Positions 32,406-42,974 of a DNA stretch of 64,000 nt are shown one piece after another (within the stretch, counting starts at the first letter, position 1; each line of letters starts with the position of its first letter). Made by a program: the position numbers and the translations under genes. Below the pieces are notes generated by a model. The model worked only from the letters and a program-made list of their open reading frames with translations. It ran no database searches and had not been told where the DNA came from. Origin of the DNA: Granulicella tundricola MP5ACTX9 (GTDB taxonomy: Bacteria > Acidobacteriota > Terriglobia > Terriglobales > Acidobacteriaceae); NCBI RefSeq assembly GCF_000178975.2, contig NC_015064.1, positions 868,001-932,000 on the forward strand. Reading direction: 5' to 3'.

Positions 32406-34897
32406 TTTGGCTGGGGAGCGGGTGCGGCCGGTGGTGCCTGCGGCGTCGGGGTGAGCGGCGTGGTATCGGTCACGGGTGGCTGGCGGACGATGGGTACGGC
32501 AGCCTTGGGCGTGGCGGAGTCGGGATCGGCGGAGTCGTCGTCCTTATCGGGCTGCTTGTCGGAGTCGTCGTCCCCATGCGTGACTTGCACGGCCAGAACC
32601 TTCTTGGGTGCGCCGGCTGAGGGGAACTGCTCGTCATCCTTACCCACGATGGCGGCCTTCATGAAGTCGATCCACATGGGAAGCGCGGCCTTTGCGCCCT
32701 GCTCGCCTTTGCCCAGGGTCTGGCGATTGTCGAAGCCGATCCACGTCCCGCAGGTGACGGAGGGTGAGAAGCCGATGAACCATGCATCGGTGAAGTCGTT
32801 GGTCGTGCCGGTCTTGCCGCCGAGCGGATGGTGCAGCTCCCCGGCTGCGGTGGCGGCCGTACCGCGCAGCACGACGCCCTTCAGCAGCGTCATCATCTGC
32901 CGTGCGATCTCGACCGAGATCACCTCCGTGACGGCGGGCTTCTTGGCGTCGAGCGGCACGCCGTCCGGCTGTGTCACCTTGCGGATGTAGTGCGGCGCAA
33001 TGCGAATACCGTCGTTGGGGAAGACGCTGTACGCACCCACCTGCTCGGCCAGTGTGATGTCCGCCGCGCCGATGGCGATGGGGAGGAACGGAGGAATCTC
33101 GCTGGTGATGCCGAAGCGATGGGCCACGGCGATCACCGTCCTGATGCCGACCTTGGCGGCCAGCTTGAGCGCGGGGATGTTGCGTGACTGCTCAAAGGCG
33201 GACTGCACGGTCATCGCGCCGGCGAAGCCTGCCTCGTAGTCGCGCGGCGTGTACCAGCCGCCGGGGGTTGGGAAGGAGGTCGGCGCGTCGACGACGATGT
33301 CGGTGATCTTGGTGCCCGCCTCCAGCGCAGCAGTAAAGACGTACGGTTTGAACGACGAGCCGACCTGTCGCACGGACTGCGTGGCCCGATTGAACTGCGA
33401 GAGGTAGAAGTCGCGCCCGCCCACCATGGCGAGAACCTCGCCGTTGGCGTTATCGACCGCCATCATGGAGCCCTGGACGCCGGAGTCCTGCTGGAGCGTC
33501 GCGTGGAGCGGCGTGGAGGGAAGCACAGGGAGCGTGGCGTCGGCTACAGGCTCGATGCGGACATAGATAAGGTCGCCCACCTTGAGGAAGCTGGACGAGG
33601 CCTGCTGGGTCCAGACCCAGTCAGCCGGGGTCAGGGCGGTGGTGCGGTTGCCCAGCTTCACGTCGACGCGCTTCGGCGTCACGGCCGTGACCATGCCGTG
33701 GACGTAGTCGCCGGGGACCGCGGTCTGGTTCCAGTCCGGGTGCTTGTAGGTTGCGGGGTCCAGGCCACCGGCGATGACGTTCTGCAGGTTGCCCTTCCAG
33801 CCGTGGCGGCGCTCGTACCTGGCGGTGCCGTCCAGCACGGCCTTATTGGCCACGCGCTGAAGGTCCATATTCAGCGTCGTATAGACACGCAGGCCCGCGC
33901 CATGAACCTCGTCCACGCCGTACTCGCGCTCAAGCTGGCGGCGCACCTCTTCGACAAAGTAGGGTGCCTCGCTGTTGGGTGCGACCTCGATCTTCAGCCC
34001 CAGCGGCGTAGCCTCGGCCTCGGCGGCGCGCTCCGGCGTGATCTTGCCGTCGTGCTCCATCTCGGACAGCACCAGGTTGCGGCGTTTCAGCGCGCGCTCC
34101 GGGTTGCGGATGGGCGAGTACTGCTCCGGGCCCTTGGGCAGCGCGGCCAGCAGCGCAGCCTCCGGCAGCGTCAGGTCCTTGACGTGCTTGGAGAAGTAAA
34201 ACTCTGAGCCGGCCTCAAAACCGTACCGTCCATGCCCCAGGTAGATCTGGTTGGCATAGAGCTCAAAGATCTGGTTCTTGGAGAACCGGCGCTCGATCTG
34301 CACCGTCAGGAAGATCTCCTGCAGCTTGCGCCAGTAGGTCTTCTGCGCGGAGAGAAACAGGTTGCGGGCAAGCTGCATCGTCAGCGTGGACGAGCCCTGC
34401 GCGCGGCTGTGCGTGTGCATGTCCGCATACGCCGCGCCCACCGCACGCACCAGGTTGATGCCCCAGTTGCGCTCAAAGCTCTTGTCTTCAATGGAGATGA
34501 TGGCGTCGCGCAGCACGACGGGGAAGTCGCTGTACGGGACGACGACGCGGCGCTCCAGCGCAAACGAGCCGATGACCTTGCCATTCACATCCAGCAACTC
34601 TGTCGTGGTATTAGGCCGATACTTGGCCAGCTCTTCCATCTGCGGCAGGTCGATCGAGTACACGACCATGAGCCCGCTCATCGCGCCAAACAGCGCGGAC
34701 ATGCTGAGCAGCGTCCAGAACATCGCCTTGGTGGCGATCTTGCGGCTGGGATAGTCCGGCCCGCGCAGCAGGATCTGGTCCAGGATCAGCTTCGCGTGGT
34801 TCAGGGCCAGCTTCCACTTCGGGCCGGAGGGGGTCGCACGCGCGGCTTTGCGCTGCTCGTCCTGCTCCTGCTCATCGTTGGTGAAAAGCGTATTCAC
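32402..34897 (-). CDS. Class A penicillin-binding protein (PBP1)
   Basis: 831 residues. One N-terminal membrane segment (about 58-82). Glycosyltransferase domain (GT51): Glu137 in SIEDKSFERNWG, GSSTLTMQLARNLFL, and the KLQEIFLTVQIE helix. Transpeptidase: Ser514-x-x-Lys517 in GSSFKPYVF, Ser571-Arg-Asn573, and KTG at 695-697 in GGKTGTTNDFTDAWF. The tail from about 750 is acidic and Pro-rich and disordered. It polymerises and cross-links peptidoglycan. Confidence 0.96.
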   Translation of the reverse strand: MNTLFTNDEQEQDEQRKAARATPSGPKWKLALNHAKLILDQILLRGPDYPSRKIATKAMFWTLLSMSALFGAMSGLMVVYSIDLPQMEELAKYRPNTTTELLDVNGKVIGSFALERRVVVPYSDFPVVLRDAIISIEDKSFERNWGINLVRAVGAAYADMHTHSRAQGSSTLTMQLARNLFLSAQKTYWRKLQEIFLTVQIERRFSKNQIFELYANQIYLGHGRYGFEAGSEFYFSKHVKDLTLPEAALLAALPKGPEQYSPIRNPERALKRRNLVLSEMEHDGKITPERAAEAEATPLGLKIEVAPNSEAPYFVEEVRRQLEREYGVDEVHGAGLRVYTTLNMDLQRVANKAVLDGTARYERRHGWKGNLQNVIAGGLDPATYKHPDWNQTAVPGDYVHGMVTAVTPKRVDVKLGNRTTALTPADWVWTQQASSSFLKVGDLIYVRIEPVADATLPVLPSTPLHATLQQDSGVQGSMMAVDNANGEVLAMVGGRDFYLSQFNRATQSVRQVGSSFKPYVFTAALEAGTKITDIVVDAPTSFPTPGGWYTPRDYEAGFAGAMTVQSAFEQSRNIPALKLAAKVGIRTVIAVAHRFGITSEIPPFLPIAIGAADITLAEQVGAYSVFPNDGIRIAPHYIRKVTQPDGVPLDAKKPAVTEVISVEIARQMMTLLKGVVLRGTAATAAGELHHPLGGKTGTTNDFTDAWFIGFSPSVTCGTWIGFDNRQTLGKGEQGAKAALPMWIDFMKAAIVGKDDEQFPSAGAPKKVLAVQVTHGDDDSDKQPDKDDDSADPDSATPKAAVPIVRQPPVTDTTPLTPTPQAPPAAPAPQPN

Positions 34898-34938
34898 GGC
34901 CCTCCCACGATAGCACTTTCAGCCCGGTGAAAAGAGAA

Positions 34939-34978
34939 ACGGACGAGCCTGCCATAAGGTTCCGGCAAACTCGTCCGT
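34939..34978 (-). terminator. Terminator after metK
   Basis: 9-bp stem ACGGACGAG / CTCGTCCGT enclosing a second TGCC / GGCA stem. On the minus strand it is followed by TTTCTCTTTTC. Lies between the metK stop and the start of the PBP1 gene. Confidence 0.75.
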
Positions 34979-34993
34979 CGTGTGTTCAGGGGA

Positions 34994-36163
<1,170 letters not shown>

Positions 36164-36290
36164 CTCAACATCCTCCAGGATTCTCGTGGGTGTGTCATGC
36201 GAGCTATCAAGAGACTCACAAAGCCCAATCCTGTTATTTTACCCTGCTCATGGCAATTTTGGCGCTACAGAAGCGGAACCCATGCGGCTC

Positions 36291-37436
36291 TCAACGGGCC
36301 GGGTCCGGCTGCCGGAGGTCTCTCCGGCCTTCCATCCGCGCGAACATGCCGCGCAACAGCTTGCGCACAGGATTCTCAACCGCGGTGAACAGAACGTAGG
36401 ACAGCGCCAGCAGGACCGCCATATTGACCGCCAGGCGCAGTGAAACCGAATCGATATGGAGCCGGTTCATTCCTTCCGCCACCCATGGCTTCACCACGTT
36501 CTGCATCAGGTACATGGCATAGCTCATGCCACCGCAGAGTGTCATCAGCCGGCTGGAAAGCACGCGGGAGAGCAGCGTCCGCTCCTCCGCCAGCCCATAA
36601 ACGAGCACGGCAAACGCCGGAATCACCAGTGAAGTCCAGAACGAGGCGGGACGGCACAGCAGAGCCAGAATCACCAGCGTGGAGATATATGTCAGCCAGC
36701 CCTGCCCAAAGCGGCTCGAAGCGCTCTCCGGCAATCTCTGCCGCTCCAGAAAGTAATTTCCGAGACCCACTCCCACCAGAAACTCCGGAACATGAACCAC
36801 CGCCAGCGGGATGAACCGGTAGACGCCGTGCGCCGTGTACCAGAGCGTCCTCGATCCGGAGTTGGTCCCGACACAAAGCAGGACAGACCCTGCCAGCAAC
36901 ACGAGCGGAAGGCGCCTGTGGCCTCGTTCCAGCCACGTCTGAAGCCAGGGAAAGCAGAGATAGAAGAGAAGCTCACAGGAGAGCGTCCAGCAAACGGCGT
37001 TCCACGACCCCGCCATCTCCAGGTTGAACGGATTCCAGGACTGCAGCATCAGCGCCGTCGCGACCATCACGCCTGGAGACGGAACCCGCAGGTTGACCAG
37101 CGAAGCCAGCAGCAGGGAGAGCGCGTAGAGCGGCCAGATGCGGGCAAACCGCGCCTCAAAATAACGCTGATGGTCGCCTTTATGCCGGATCTGACCATTG
37201 TAGGTATAGGCAAGGATGAAGCCGGAGAGGATGAAGAAGAGCGGAACCGCCAGATAGCCGCTGAGGAAGAAGTTACCCGCCGCTGTCCAGCCCCTGGCCG
37301 CCATGACGGCCGCCAGCCGGGAGTGAAACAGTACGACATAGGCCGCCGCAAAGAAGCGGATTCCTGTCAGCGCCGGAAGGGCTCGCCGATGCGCGGTAAG
37401 CTCCTTCGGGGTTGCCTTCAGTTCTGCTTCCGACAT
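36291..37436 (-). CDS. Acyltransferase 3 family membrane protein (OafA-like)
   Basis: 381 residues, about ten membrane segments. ALPALTGIRFFAAAYVVLFHS at the N-terminus (residues 19-39) holds the conserved Arg and catalytic His. FFILSGFILAYTY, WNAVCWTLSCELLFYL and YAMYLMQN-like late segment are family motifs. It O-acylates surface sugars or lipids. The first 164 bases overlap the upstream HTH gene in another frame. Confidence 0.88.
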   Translation of the reverse strand: MSEAELKATPKELTAHRRALPALTGIRFFAAAYVVLFHSRLAAVMAARGWTAAGNFFLSGYLAVPLFFILSGFILAYTYNGQIRHKGDHQRYFEARFARIWPLYALSLLLASLVNLRVPSPGVMVATALMLQSWNPFNLEMAGSWNAVCWTLSCELLFYLCFPWLQTWLERGHRRLPLVLLAGSVLLCVGTNSGSRTLWYTAHGVYRFIPLAVVHVPEFLVGVGLGNYFLERQRLPESASSRFGQGWLTYISTLVILALLCRPASFWTSLVIPAFAVLVYGLAEERTLLSRVLSSRLMTLCGGMSYAMYLMQNVVKPWVAEGMNRLHIDSVSLRLAVNMAVLLALSYVLFTAVENPVRKLLRGMFARMEGRRDLRQPDPAR

Positions 37437-37926
37437 CCTGTCTCCCGGGACGTATGACCTGTGGTTGCACGCTCAGCCTGCTTTCAAGCTCGTAGTGCCA
37501 TAAGGCCCATGCTATCACTGCCAGGACGAGCAGCATGATCGCGACGCCCACCCACCGCCAGCTATTCGCATTGGCTCCCGGCGTGCGATTGCGCTTCACG
37601 TTTTCCGCAAACTCGACCCACGCTTCGCCATCGTTTTCAAGCGGCCTACCGGTCCGCGCGGCGTAGGCCTCCAGGCTGGACTGAAAACGTGGCATCCAGT
37701 CCGGCTCATCCAGGCCCACAGATTTAAGGTAGGCCCGCACTATGCCCTTGCGAAAGACTCCCCCGGGCAGCGTGGCGTACTCTTCCGCTTCGACCGCCTC
37801 CAGAAAGCGCAGGGAGACTCTCGTCTCCTCACAGACCCGCTCCAGCGTCAATCCACAACGCTCGCGTTCCGTCCTCAACGCATTGCCGAATCCCGTCATC
37901 GTGGTTCGTACCGTCGTGGCCGACAC
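37273..37926 (-). CDS. RodZ-like HTH membrane protein
   Basis: 217 residues. N-terminal RodZ-type HTH: GFGNALRTERERCGLTLERV, then TRVSLRFLEAVEAEEYATLP and GVFRKGIVRAYLKSVGLD. A membrane segment at about 125-145 (WVGVAIMLLVLAVIAWALW). The 55 residues after it are low complexity because this frame runs into the acyltransferase gene for 164 bases. True RodZ proteins carry a beta domain there; this one does not. Role in cell shape is uncertain; linkage to polysaccharide genes suggests an envelope function. Confidence 0.72.
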   Translation of the reverse strand: MSATTVRTTMTGFGNALRTERERCGLTLERVCEETRVSLRFLEAVEAEEYATLPGGVFRKGIVRAYLKSVGLDEPDWMPRFQSSLEAYAARTGRPLENDGEAWVEFAENVKRNRTPGANANSWRWVGVAIMLLVLAVIAWALWHYELESRLSVQPQVIRPGRQDVGSRTEGNPEGAYRASASPSGADRNPLLCGGLCRTVSLPAGGRHGGQGLDSGG

Positions 37927-38157
37927 CTGTTCGATCGCCTCAAGTCAAAACTATCTCAAAGGGTCTACGCACGTCATCGACCGGTGGATGCCATTCCTGC
38001 CCGGGACGCTGCCTTGACAACAGGAACAAAGGCCGGTCCAGGCACGGGTTGGCCCCACTGCGAGCTTGCATCCCTGCGAATCTGTCCTCGGGCTGGCAGG
38101 CGTGCGGATCGATCCCCAAGCCGCCCTAAACGGTCGTCCTGTTAGACTTGAGCCTCG

Positions 38158-39732
38158 ATGCGCCTGCCGATTCCAGACCGATTTCCGCCCAAGCAGGTCA
38201 TCCTTTTTGCTGTCTGCCTCTTTGTCGCGCAGGTCCTGGAAGGCACCAGTCTGACCTTTGCGCTGCTGCTCTTTGTTTACGTCCTGCTCGCCGGCCTGGC
38301 GTTCAATCTGGCAGGCGGCATTGCCTATCCGTCAGGCGCCTGGATCTTCTTCACCGCGACCCTGACCTGCCTGATCGGATTCACATACAAAGTCCTGCTG
38401 GGGCAGCCCGGCGAATCCCATCTGCGCGCACCCCTGGTCACCATGTCGGCTTACTGCATCGGCATGGCCGGCATGGCGGCCGCCGCTTACGTCTGCACCG
38501 CCATCCGCCCCAGGGAGGGCTTGCTGGCGAACCTCGTGGTCGGCGAGCGTATGAAGCAGGCCGCCATCGGCTGCTTCATCTTCGGCACCATCGGCACCTT
38601 TGCCTCTCTGGCCACCAATACCGCCGATAGCGTCGGTGCCGCAACGAGCTCAGGCGTCACGACCGCCTTCGCCCAACTCAACCACTTTGTCCAGATGGCC
38701 ATCATCCTGGGGACGACCTACCAGATCGCCCACAGCAAGGGTAAGTCCAGCACCAACTGGATCGTCTGGTGTGCCGGACTGCTGCTCTTCTTCTTCGGCG
38801 TCGCGTCGTACTCCAAGGAGGGCATGTTCGTCTCCCTGCTTTCCTGGCTGGTGCCATGCATCGCCATGCGCTTTGACTTCTCGAAGAAGCAGTTGATCTC
38901 CGGGGTCTGCGTCCTCGTCTTCATGTTCTACTACCTCGTCCCGTTCTCACAATATGGACGCAGGTCTCGCGGGGATGCTCAGGGTCTTCTGGCCAGCGCC
39001 TTGATAGCTGGACAGTATCTCACCCATCTTGAGGAGACCCGTAAGCTCTATCTTGAGGCTCCCGATGTCACCGATCTCGGCGATCAGCCGCACCTCTACG
39101 ACACCTCGGAAGGCTTCTTCGACCGGCTCCAGATGATCGCCTGGGATGACCTCCTCATCGACTACACCCAGACCAACCAGACCATCGGCTTCGGTGCCAT
39201 CGGAGACAGCTTCCTCAACGTTATCCCGCACTTCATCTGGGCCAATAAGCCGGTCTATGGACAGGCAAACCTCTACGGCAGACAGCTTGGTTTCCTCAGT
39301 GAGGACGACACCACGACGGGAATCTCGTTCAGCCCCGTAGGCGACGGCTTCTACCAGGGGTCCTGGATCGGAGTCGGCTTCGTTCTGCCGCTCCTCATGC
39401 TCTTCATGTTCCTCGTCGCCGATTCTCTTTCCGGCGATGTGCGCAAGGCACCCTGGGGTCTTCTCTTCATCGCCATCTCGGCTCACTATGCGCCGGAAGG
39501 CATGCTCGTCGGTGTCGTCTGGATGGCGACGCTCGGGGCGGAGGTCATCATCTTCTCGGCCCTGCTGTCTGCCTACGTCCTCCCCAGGATCATCATCCTG
39601 CTGAGCGGAGGAGAAAAGACCCGCGTGCGCGCCACGCAGAACTTCGTGCTCGGCGCTCCGGTCCGGGGTGTCATGAACCGGAACGCGCCGCCGCTGCGGC
39701 CGGAGCCCGGCTCCAATGCACCACCCGTCTAG
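38158..39732 (+). CDS. Multi-pass membrane protein, probable O-antigen polymerase-like (Wzy)
   Basis: 524 residues, ten or more membrane segments, with a large periplasmic loop between residues about 265-405 that holds TQTNQTIGFGAIGDSFLNVIPHF. Late position of the big loop, hydrophobicity and length are typical of Wzy-type polymerases, whose sequences are poorly conserved. The downstream GT39 gene and upstream acyltransferase support a surface glycan role. Confidence 0.65.
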   Translation: MRLPIPDRFPPKQVILFAVCLFVAQVLEGTSLTFALLLFVYVLLAGLAFNLAGGIAYPSGAWIFFTATLTCLIGFTYKVLLGQPGESHLRAPLVTMSAYCIGMAGMAAAAYVCTAIRPREGLLANLVVGERMKQAAIGCFIFGTIGTFASLATNTADSVGAATSSGVTTAFAQLNHFVQMAIILGTTYQIAHSKGKSSTNWIVWCAGLLLFFFGVASYSKEGMFVSLLSWLVPCIAMRFDFSKKQLISGVCVLVFMFYYLVPFSQYGRRSRGDAQGLLASALIAGQYLTHLEETRKLYLEAPDVTDLGDQPHLYDTSEGFFDRLQMIAWDDLLIDYTQTNQTIGFGAIGDSFLNVIPHFIWANKPVYGQANLYGRQLGFLSEDDTTTGISFSPVGDGFYQGSWIGVGFVLPLLMLFMFLVADSLSGDVRKAPWGLLFIAISAHYAPEGMLVGVVWMATLGAEVIIFSALLSAYVLPRIIILLSGGEKTRVRATQNFVLGAPVRGVMNRNAPPLRPEPGSNAPPV

Positions 39733-39788
39733 CCAACAGGCATCTCACTGTCGACTCCCGTTATAGTGAGGACTTCAACCTGCCCCGC

Positions 39789-41447
39789 ATGACACTGTTG
39801 CCCAAACCATTCCGGCTCCTCGTCCAGACCCTGATGCTGCTGGGCGCGGCTGTCTTTTTTGCCCTGCACTTCACGCATCTTGCCGCTGACTTCCCCAACT
39901 TCTCCCCCTGGATGGACTGGTCCAAGTACACCGACGAGGGCTGGTACGGCGACGCCGCGATCCGCCACTACCAGCTCGGCCACTGGTACGTTCCGGGCGA
40001 CTTCAACCCCGCCGCCGCCCTCCCCGTCTGGCCGCTGCTGGAGGCCATCCTCTTCCGCTTCACCGGCGTCTCCCTCGTCGCCGTGCGAGCCCTCACCGTC
40101 TCCGTCTTCGGCGGCATCCTGATCGCCTCCTTCCTGCTGCTGCGGCGCTGGGCTTCACTGCGCGGCTCGACCCTTGCGCCCTACGCGGCGATTCTTCTGC
40201 TCGCCGTCAGCCCCTTCTGCTTTGTATTCACGCGCATGGGCATCCTGGAGCCTCTGCTGGTCCTGCTGACGCTGCTCGCCCTGCTGGCCGCAAGTCACGT
40301 CACCCATCTCCGCCCCCCGACCGGTCATTGGAAGCAAGACCTCATCCAGTCCATCCGCCCTAACCTCCTGCCCTTGCTGGCGCTCGCCGTCCTGCTGCCT
40401 GCGATCATCCTCACCAAGACCACCGGCCTCTTTCTGGTCCCGGCCATCGCCTTCCTGGTCTTCGCCGCGCTGGACTACCACGTACTCCCGTTCCTGCGCG
40501 TCAGCATCCCGACCGTCGCCCTGGCCATCCTGATCTGGCTCGCATACTTCGTCGGCGTCGTCCGTCCGCACTACCTGCTGGACTACCGTTACCTCTTCAG
40601 CGCCAACGCCTATACCCAGATCACGCTCGCCACCGCCACCACCGTCCTCTCCGATACCTTTAAGGACGGCAACTGGATGGGCAAGATTCTCTTTCCGACC
40701 GCGGTCGCCTGCATCGCCGTCAGCGCCATCTTCTTCACGCGCCTACGCCGCCATCCCCTGATCCCCGCGCTGCTGCTTTGGGCTCTTGGGTACGCGGCGT
40801 TCCTCGCGTATCACGACAACCTCCAGCCCCGTTACTACCTGGTCGTCGCCGTGCCCCTGACGCTGCTGATCCCGGTCGTCATCGAGGAGCTCATCCTCAC
40901 CCGCATCCGCGCGAACACCCCGCGCTACCTCACCCTGGCCGCCGCCGCCGCGCTCATCCTGACCATCACCATCCCCCAGGCGCATGAGACGCTCCACTAC
41001 GTCCGCCACCCGGAGTACACGCTGCTCGACGCCTTCCATCAGGTCCACGACATCATCGTCGCGGACCACAACCAGAACCCCGACCACAACCCGCTGGTCC
41101 TCTCCATCTCCGGCTCCGATCTCTCGCTCGCCACCGGCCTGCCCAGCATCTGCGACGACTTTGGCACGCTGGAGCTTGAGGATCGCGTCAAGAAGTACCG
41201 TCCCGGCTGGTACCTCACCTGGAACAAGATTGAAGACGACAAGATGGACGCGCTCGACCCCACCTTCCAGCCGGAGCGCGTCGCCACCATCCCCGCCATG
41301 GACGACCCCGACCGCAACCTCTTAATCCTCTACCGCCTCAACCCCACCGACGTCACCCCGCCCACCCCGGGCAAGCACAAACCCACCCCCCGAAACCTCC
41401 GCACAAAGGTCGGTCAGCAGCCCAGCACCCGCCAGCTCGAGCACTAA
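39789..41447 (+). CDS. Glycosyltransferase family 39-like membrane protein
   Basis: 552 residues. TDEGWYGDAAIRHYQLGHW after segment 1 carries the acidic loop typical of ArnT/PMT-type (GT-C) enzymes that use lipid-linked sugars. About ten membrane segments follow, then a soluble C-terminal region (430-552) rich in Pro/Thr. 56 bases after the Wzy-like gene and likely co-transcribed. Donor and acceptor unknown. Confidence 0.82.
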   Translation: MTLLPKPFRLLVQTLMLLGAAVFFALHFTHLAADFPNFSPWMDWSKYTDEGWYGDAAIRHYQLGHWYVPGDFNPAAALPVWPLLEAILFRFTGVSLVAVRALTVSVFGGILIASFLLLRRWASLRGSTLAPYAAILLLAVSPFCFVFTRMGILEPLLVLLTLLALLAASHVTHLRPPTGHWKQDLIQSIRPNLLPLLALAVLLPAIILTKTTGLFLVPAIAFLVFAALDYHVLPFLRVSIPTVALAILIWLAYFVGVVRPHYLLDYRYLFSANAYTQITLATATTVLSDTFKDGNWMGKILFPTAVACIAVSAIFFTRLRRHPLIPALLLWALGYAAFLAYHDNLQPRYYLVVAVPLTLLIPVVIEELILTRIRANTPRYLTLAAAAALILTITIPQAHETLHYVRHPEYTLLDAFHQVHDIIVADHNQNPDHNPLVLSISGSDLSLATGLPSICDDFGTLELEDRVKKYRPGWYLTWNKIEDDKMDALDPTFQPERVATIPAMDDPDRNLLILYRLNPTDVTPPTPGKHKPTPRNLRTKVGQQPSTRQLEH

Positions 41448-41456
41448 CCAAAGCTC

Positions 41457-41583
41457 ATCACGGATAAGAAGAAAAAGGGATAAGGGCAAAATAAGACAAA
41501 CAACAAAGGGAAAGAGCGGATAAAGCCTGCGTCCGCAAGCCTCAATCCGCTCTTATCCGTCCTTGATCCGTCTTATCCGTGGT
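41457..41583. repeat. Intergenic ATCCG/CGGAT repeat, inverted pair
   Basis: CACGGATAAGA near 41459 and TCTTATCCGTG at 41571-41581 form perfect inverted ends. Between them, AGAGCGGATA and ATCCGCTCT form a second nested pair. The right half repeats ATCCGY-CTT units. Same unit family as 2012-2058 and 61367-61410. It may also end transcription of GT39 and the convergent hydrolase gene. Confidence 0.6.
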
Positions 41584-41598
41584 AGTCGGTTGCTCTTG

Positions 41599-42531
41599 CT
41601 ATTTCATCCCCTTCAAAAGCGTCAGCAGCCGCGCAAAGCCATCGTCCCACGCCTTCTTGTTATCCGCTGACGCATCCGGAGCCTGCCCGGCACGCATGAA
41701 GCCATGGCCCGCACCCGCATACGTCACCGGCTCATACTTCTTGCCCGCAGCCTTCATATCGGTCGTAGCCTGCGGAATCGTAGCCCCAATGCGTGCGTCA
41801 TTCGCAGCGTAAAACCCATACACCGGAGCATTGATCGCAGCCATCGAATCCGCCGGTGGTGGCGGCCCGTAGAACACGAACGCCGCGCTCAGGTCCTTGC
41901 GATGCGTCGCAAACGCAAACGTCTTGCCGCCGCCCCAGCAGAAGCCCGCCACGGCCAGCTTGCCGCTTGCCGCCGGAAGCTTCTTGCCGTAGTCGGCCGC
42001 AGCATCCAGGTCCGCCGTCACAATCGCCGGATCGAGCCCTGAAACCGCCTTCGTCACCGACGGCTGATCCGGAAACGCCGCCGTCCCACCCGGCGTCGCA
42101 GCCACAAACGCCGCGCCCGTCGGGGCTGCCGCATGCATATGGTCCTCAGGCATCTTCTCGCCCGGAGCCATCTTCATCCCCGCCATGGAGTCCGCCGCAG
42201 GCGCGCCAAAGCCGCTCAGAAGATCCGGCTCCACAACGATATATCCCTTCGCCGCAAGCTCATCCGCCATCAGCTTCGCCCAGTCGCTCTGCCCAAAGAT
42301 CTCGTGGATCATCACCACCACGGGAGCGTTGCCGCTCACCTCGGGGTATACGACGAACGCCTGCAGCTTGCGGCCATTGGCTTCATTGATCGTGACGTAC
42401 TCGCCATGCCGTGGGCTCTTGGCGAGCTCCGCCTTGGCCCAGTCCTGCGCCCGCGCAGGTGCAATCGAAAGAGCCAACGCAGCCGCAGCGGCCGCACACG
42501 AGACAGAGAAGGGAAGTGAGTTTCGGTTCAT
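41599..42531 (-). CDS. Exported dienelactone hydrolase family protein with Met/His-rich insert
   Basis: 309 residues from ATG 42531. Signal peptide (AAAAAALALSIAPARAQ). Alpha/beta hydrolase of the DLH type: Cys198 in GFCWGGG, Asp245 in AANDARIG, His276 in GAGHGF. Residues 115-133 (SMAGMKMAPGEKMPEDHMH) form a Met- and His-rich insert in a surface loop, not part of the DLH core, and resemble periplasmic Cu-binding stretches. Substrate unknown. No copper gene is adjacent. Confidence 0.87.
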   Translation of the reverse strand: MNRNSLPFSVSCAAAAAALALSIAPARAQDWAKAELAKSPRHGEYVTINEANGRKLQAFVVYPEVSGNAPVVVMIHEIFGQSDWAKLMADELAAKGYIVVEPDLLSGFGAPAADSMAGMKMAPGEKMPEDHMHAAAPTGAAFVAATPGGTAAFPDQPSVTKAVSGLDPAIVTADLDAAADYGKKLPAASGKLAVAGFCWGGGKTFAFATHRKDLSAAFVFYGPPPPADSMAAINAPVYGFYAANDARIGATIPQATTDMKAAGKKYEPVTYAGAGHGFMRAGQAPDASADNKKAWDDGFARLLTLLKGMK

Positions 42532-42611
42532 GCCTGCGAGTCTACGGCCCCACACCGGATCGCGGCAACGCTCCTGCAAAAAAGATTACATCTTTGCAGC
42601 GATGATGACAT

Positions 42612-42806
42612 TCAGCGGGCAGTCGTCCTGCTCGCATGAACAAACATGGCCACGCCGTTCAGCGCCAGCACCACGCACATCACCACCCACACCTTCCAGA
42701 TGCTCTGCCCCCCCTGCCAGTCCATCCAGGCAAACCACGCACAGATCACGCTGAACATCAGCGAAGCCGTACCGCCGATCCTGTCCGTCTTCGGATCCAC
42801 GTTCAT
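42612..42806 (-). CDS. Small two-segment membrane protein
   Basis: 64 residues with two membrane segments (IGGTASLMFSVICAWFAWMD; WKVWVVMCVVLALNGVAMFV) and a short basic tail. The frame on the other strand over this stretch is only the untranslated upstream of the gene at 42975. Function unknown. Confidence 0.6.
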   Translation of the reverse strand: MNVDPKTDRIGGTASLMFSVICAWFAWMDWQGGQSIWKVWVVMCVVLALNGVAMFVHASRTTAR

Positions 42807-42974
42807 CGCCCTACCTCCGCAGCGGCACGCATTCCGACCGAACTGCGAACCGAATATACGCCCCGCAAACCAGCTTTGTCACAGACTTTTCCTCGTTTCC
42901 GAAGGTTCAAACATGCAATTTCTGAACCCTTGCGCCTTCTGGCGCGTCTGCTCCTTAGGTACGTCGTGCAACTT

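Noticed and set aside
36164..36290. Possible SAM riboswitch ahead of metK
   Set aside because: The 127-base gap shows no recognisable SAM-I/II/III core.
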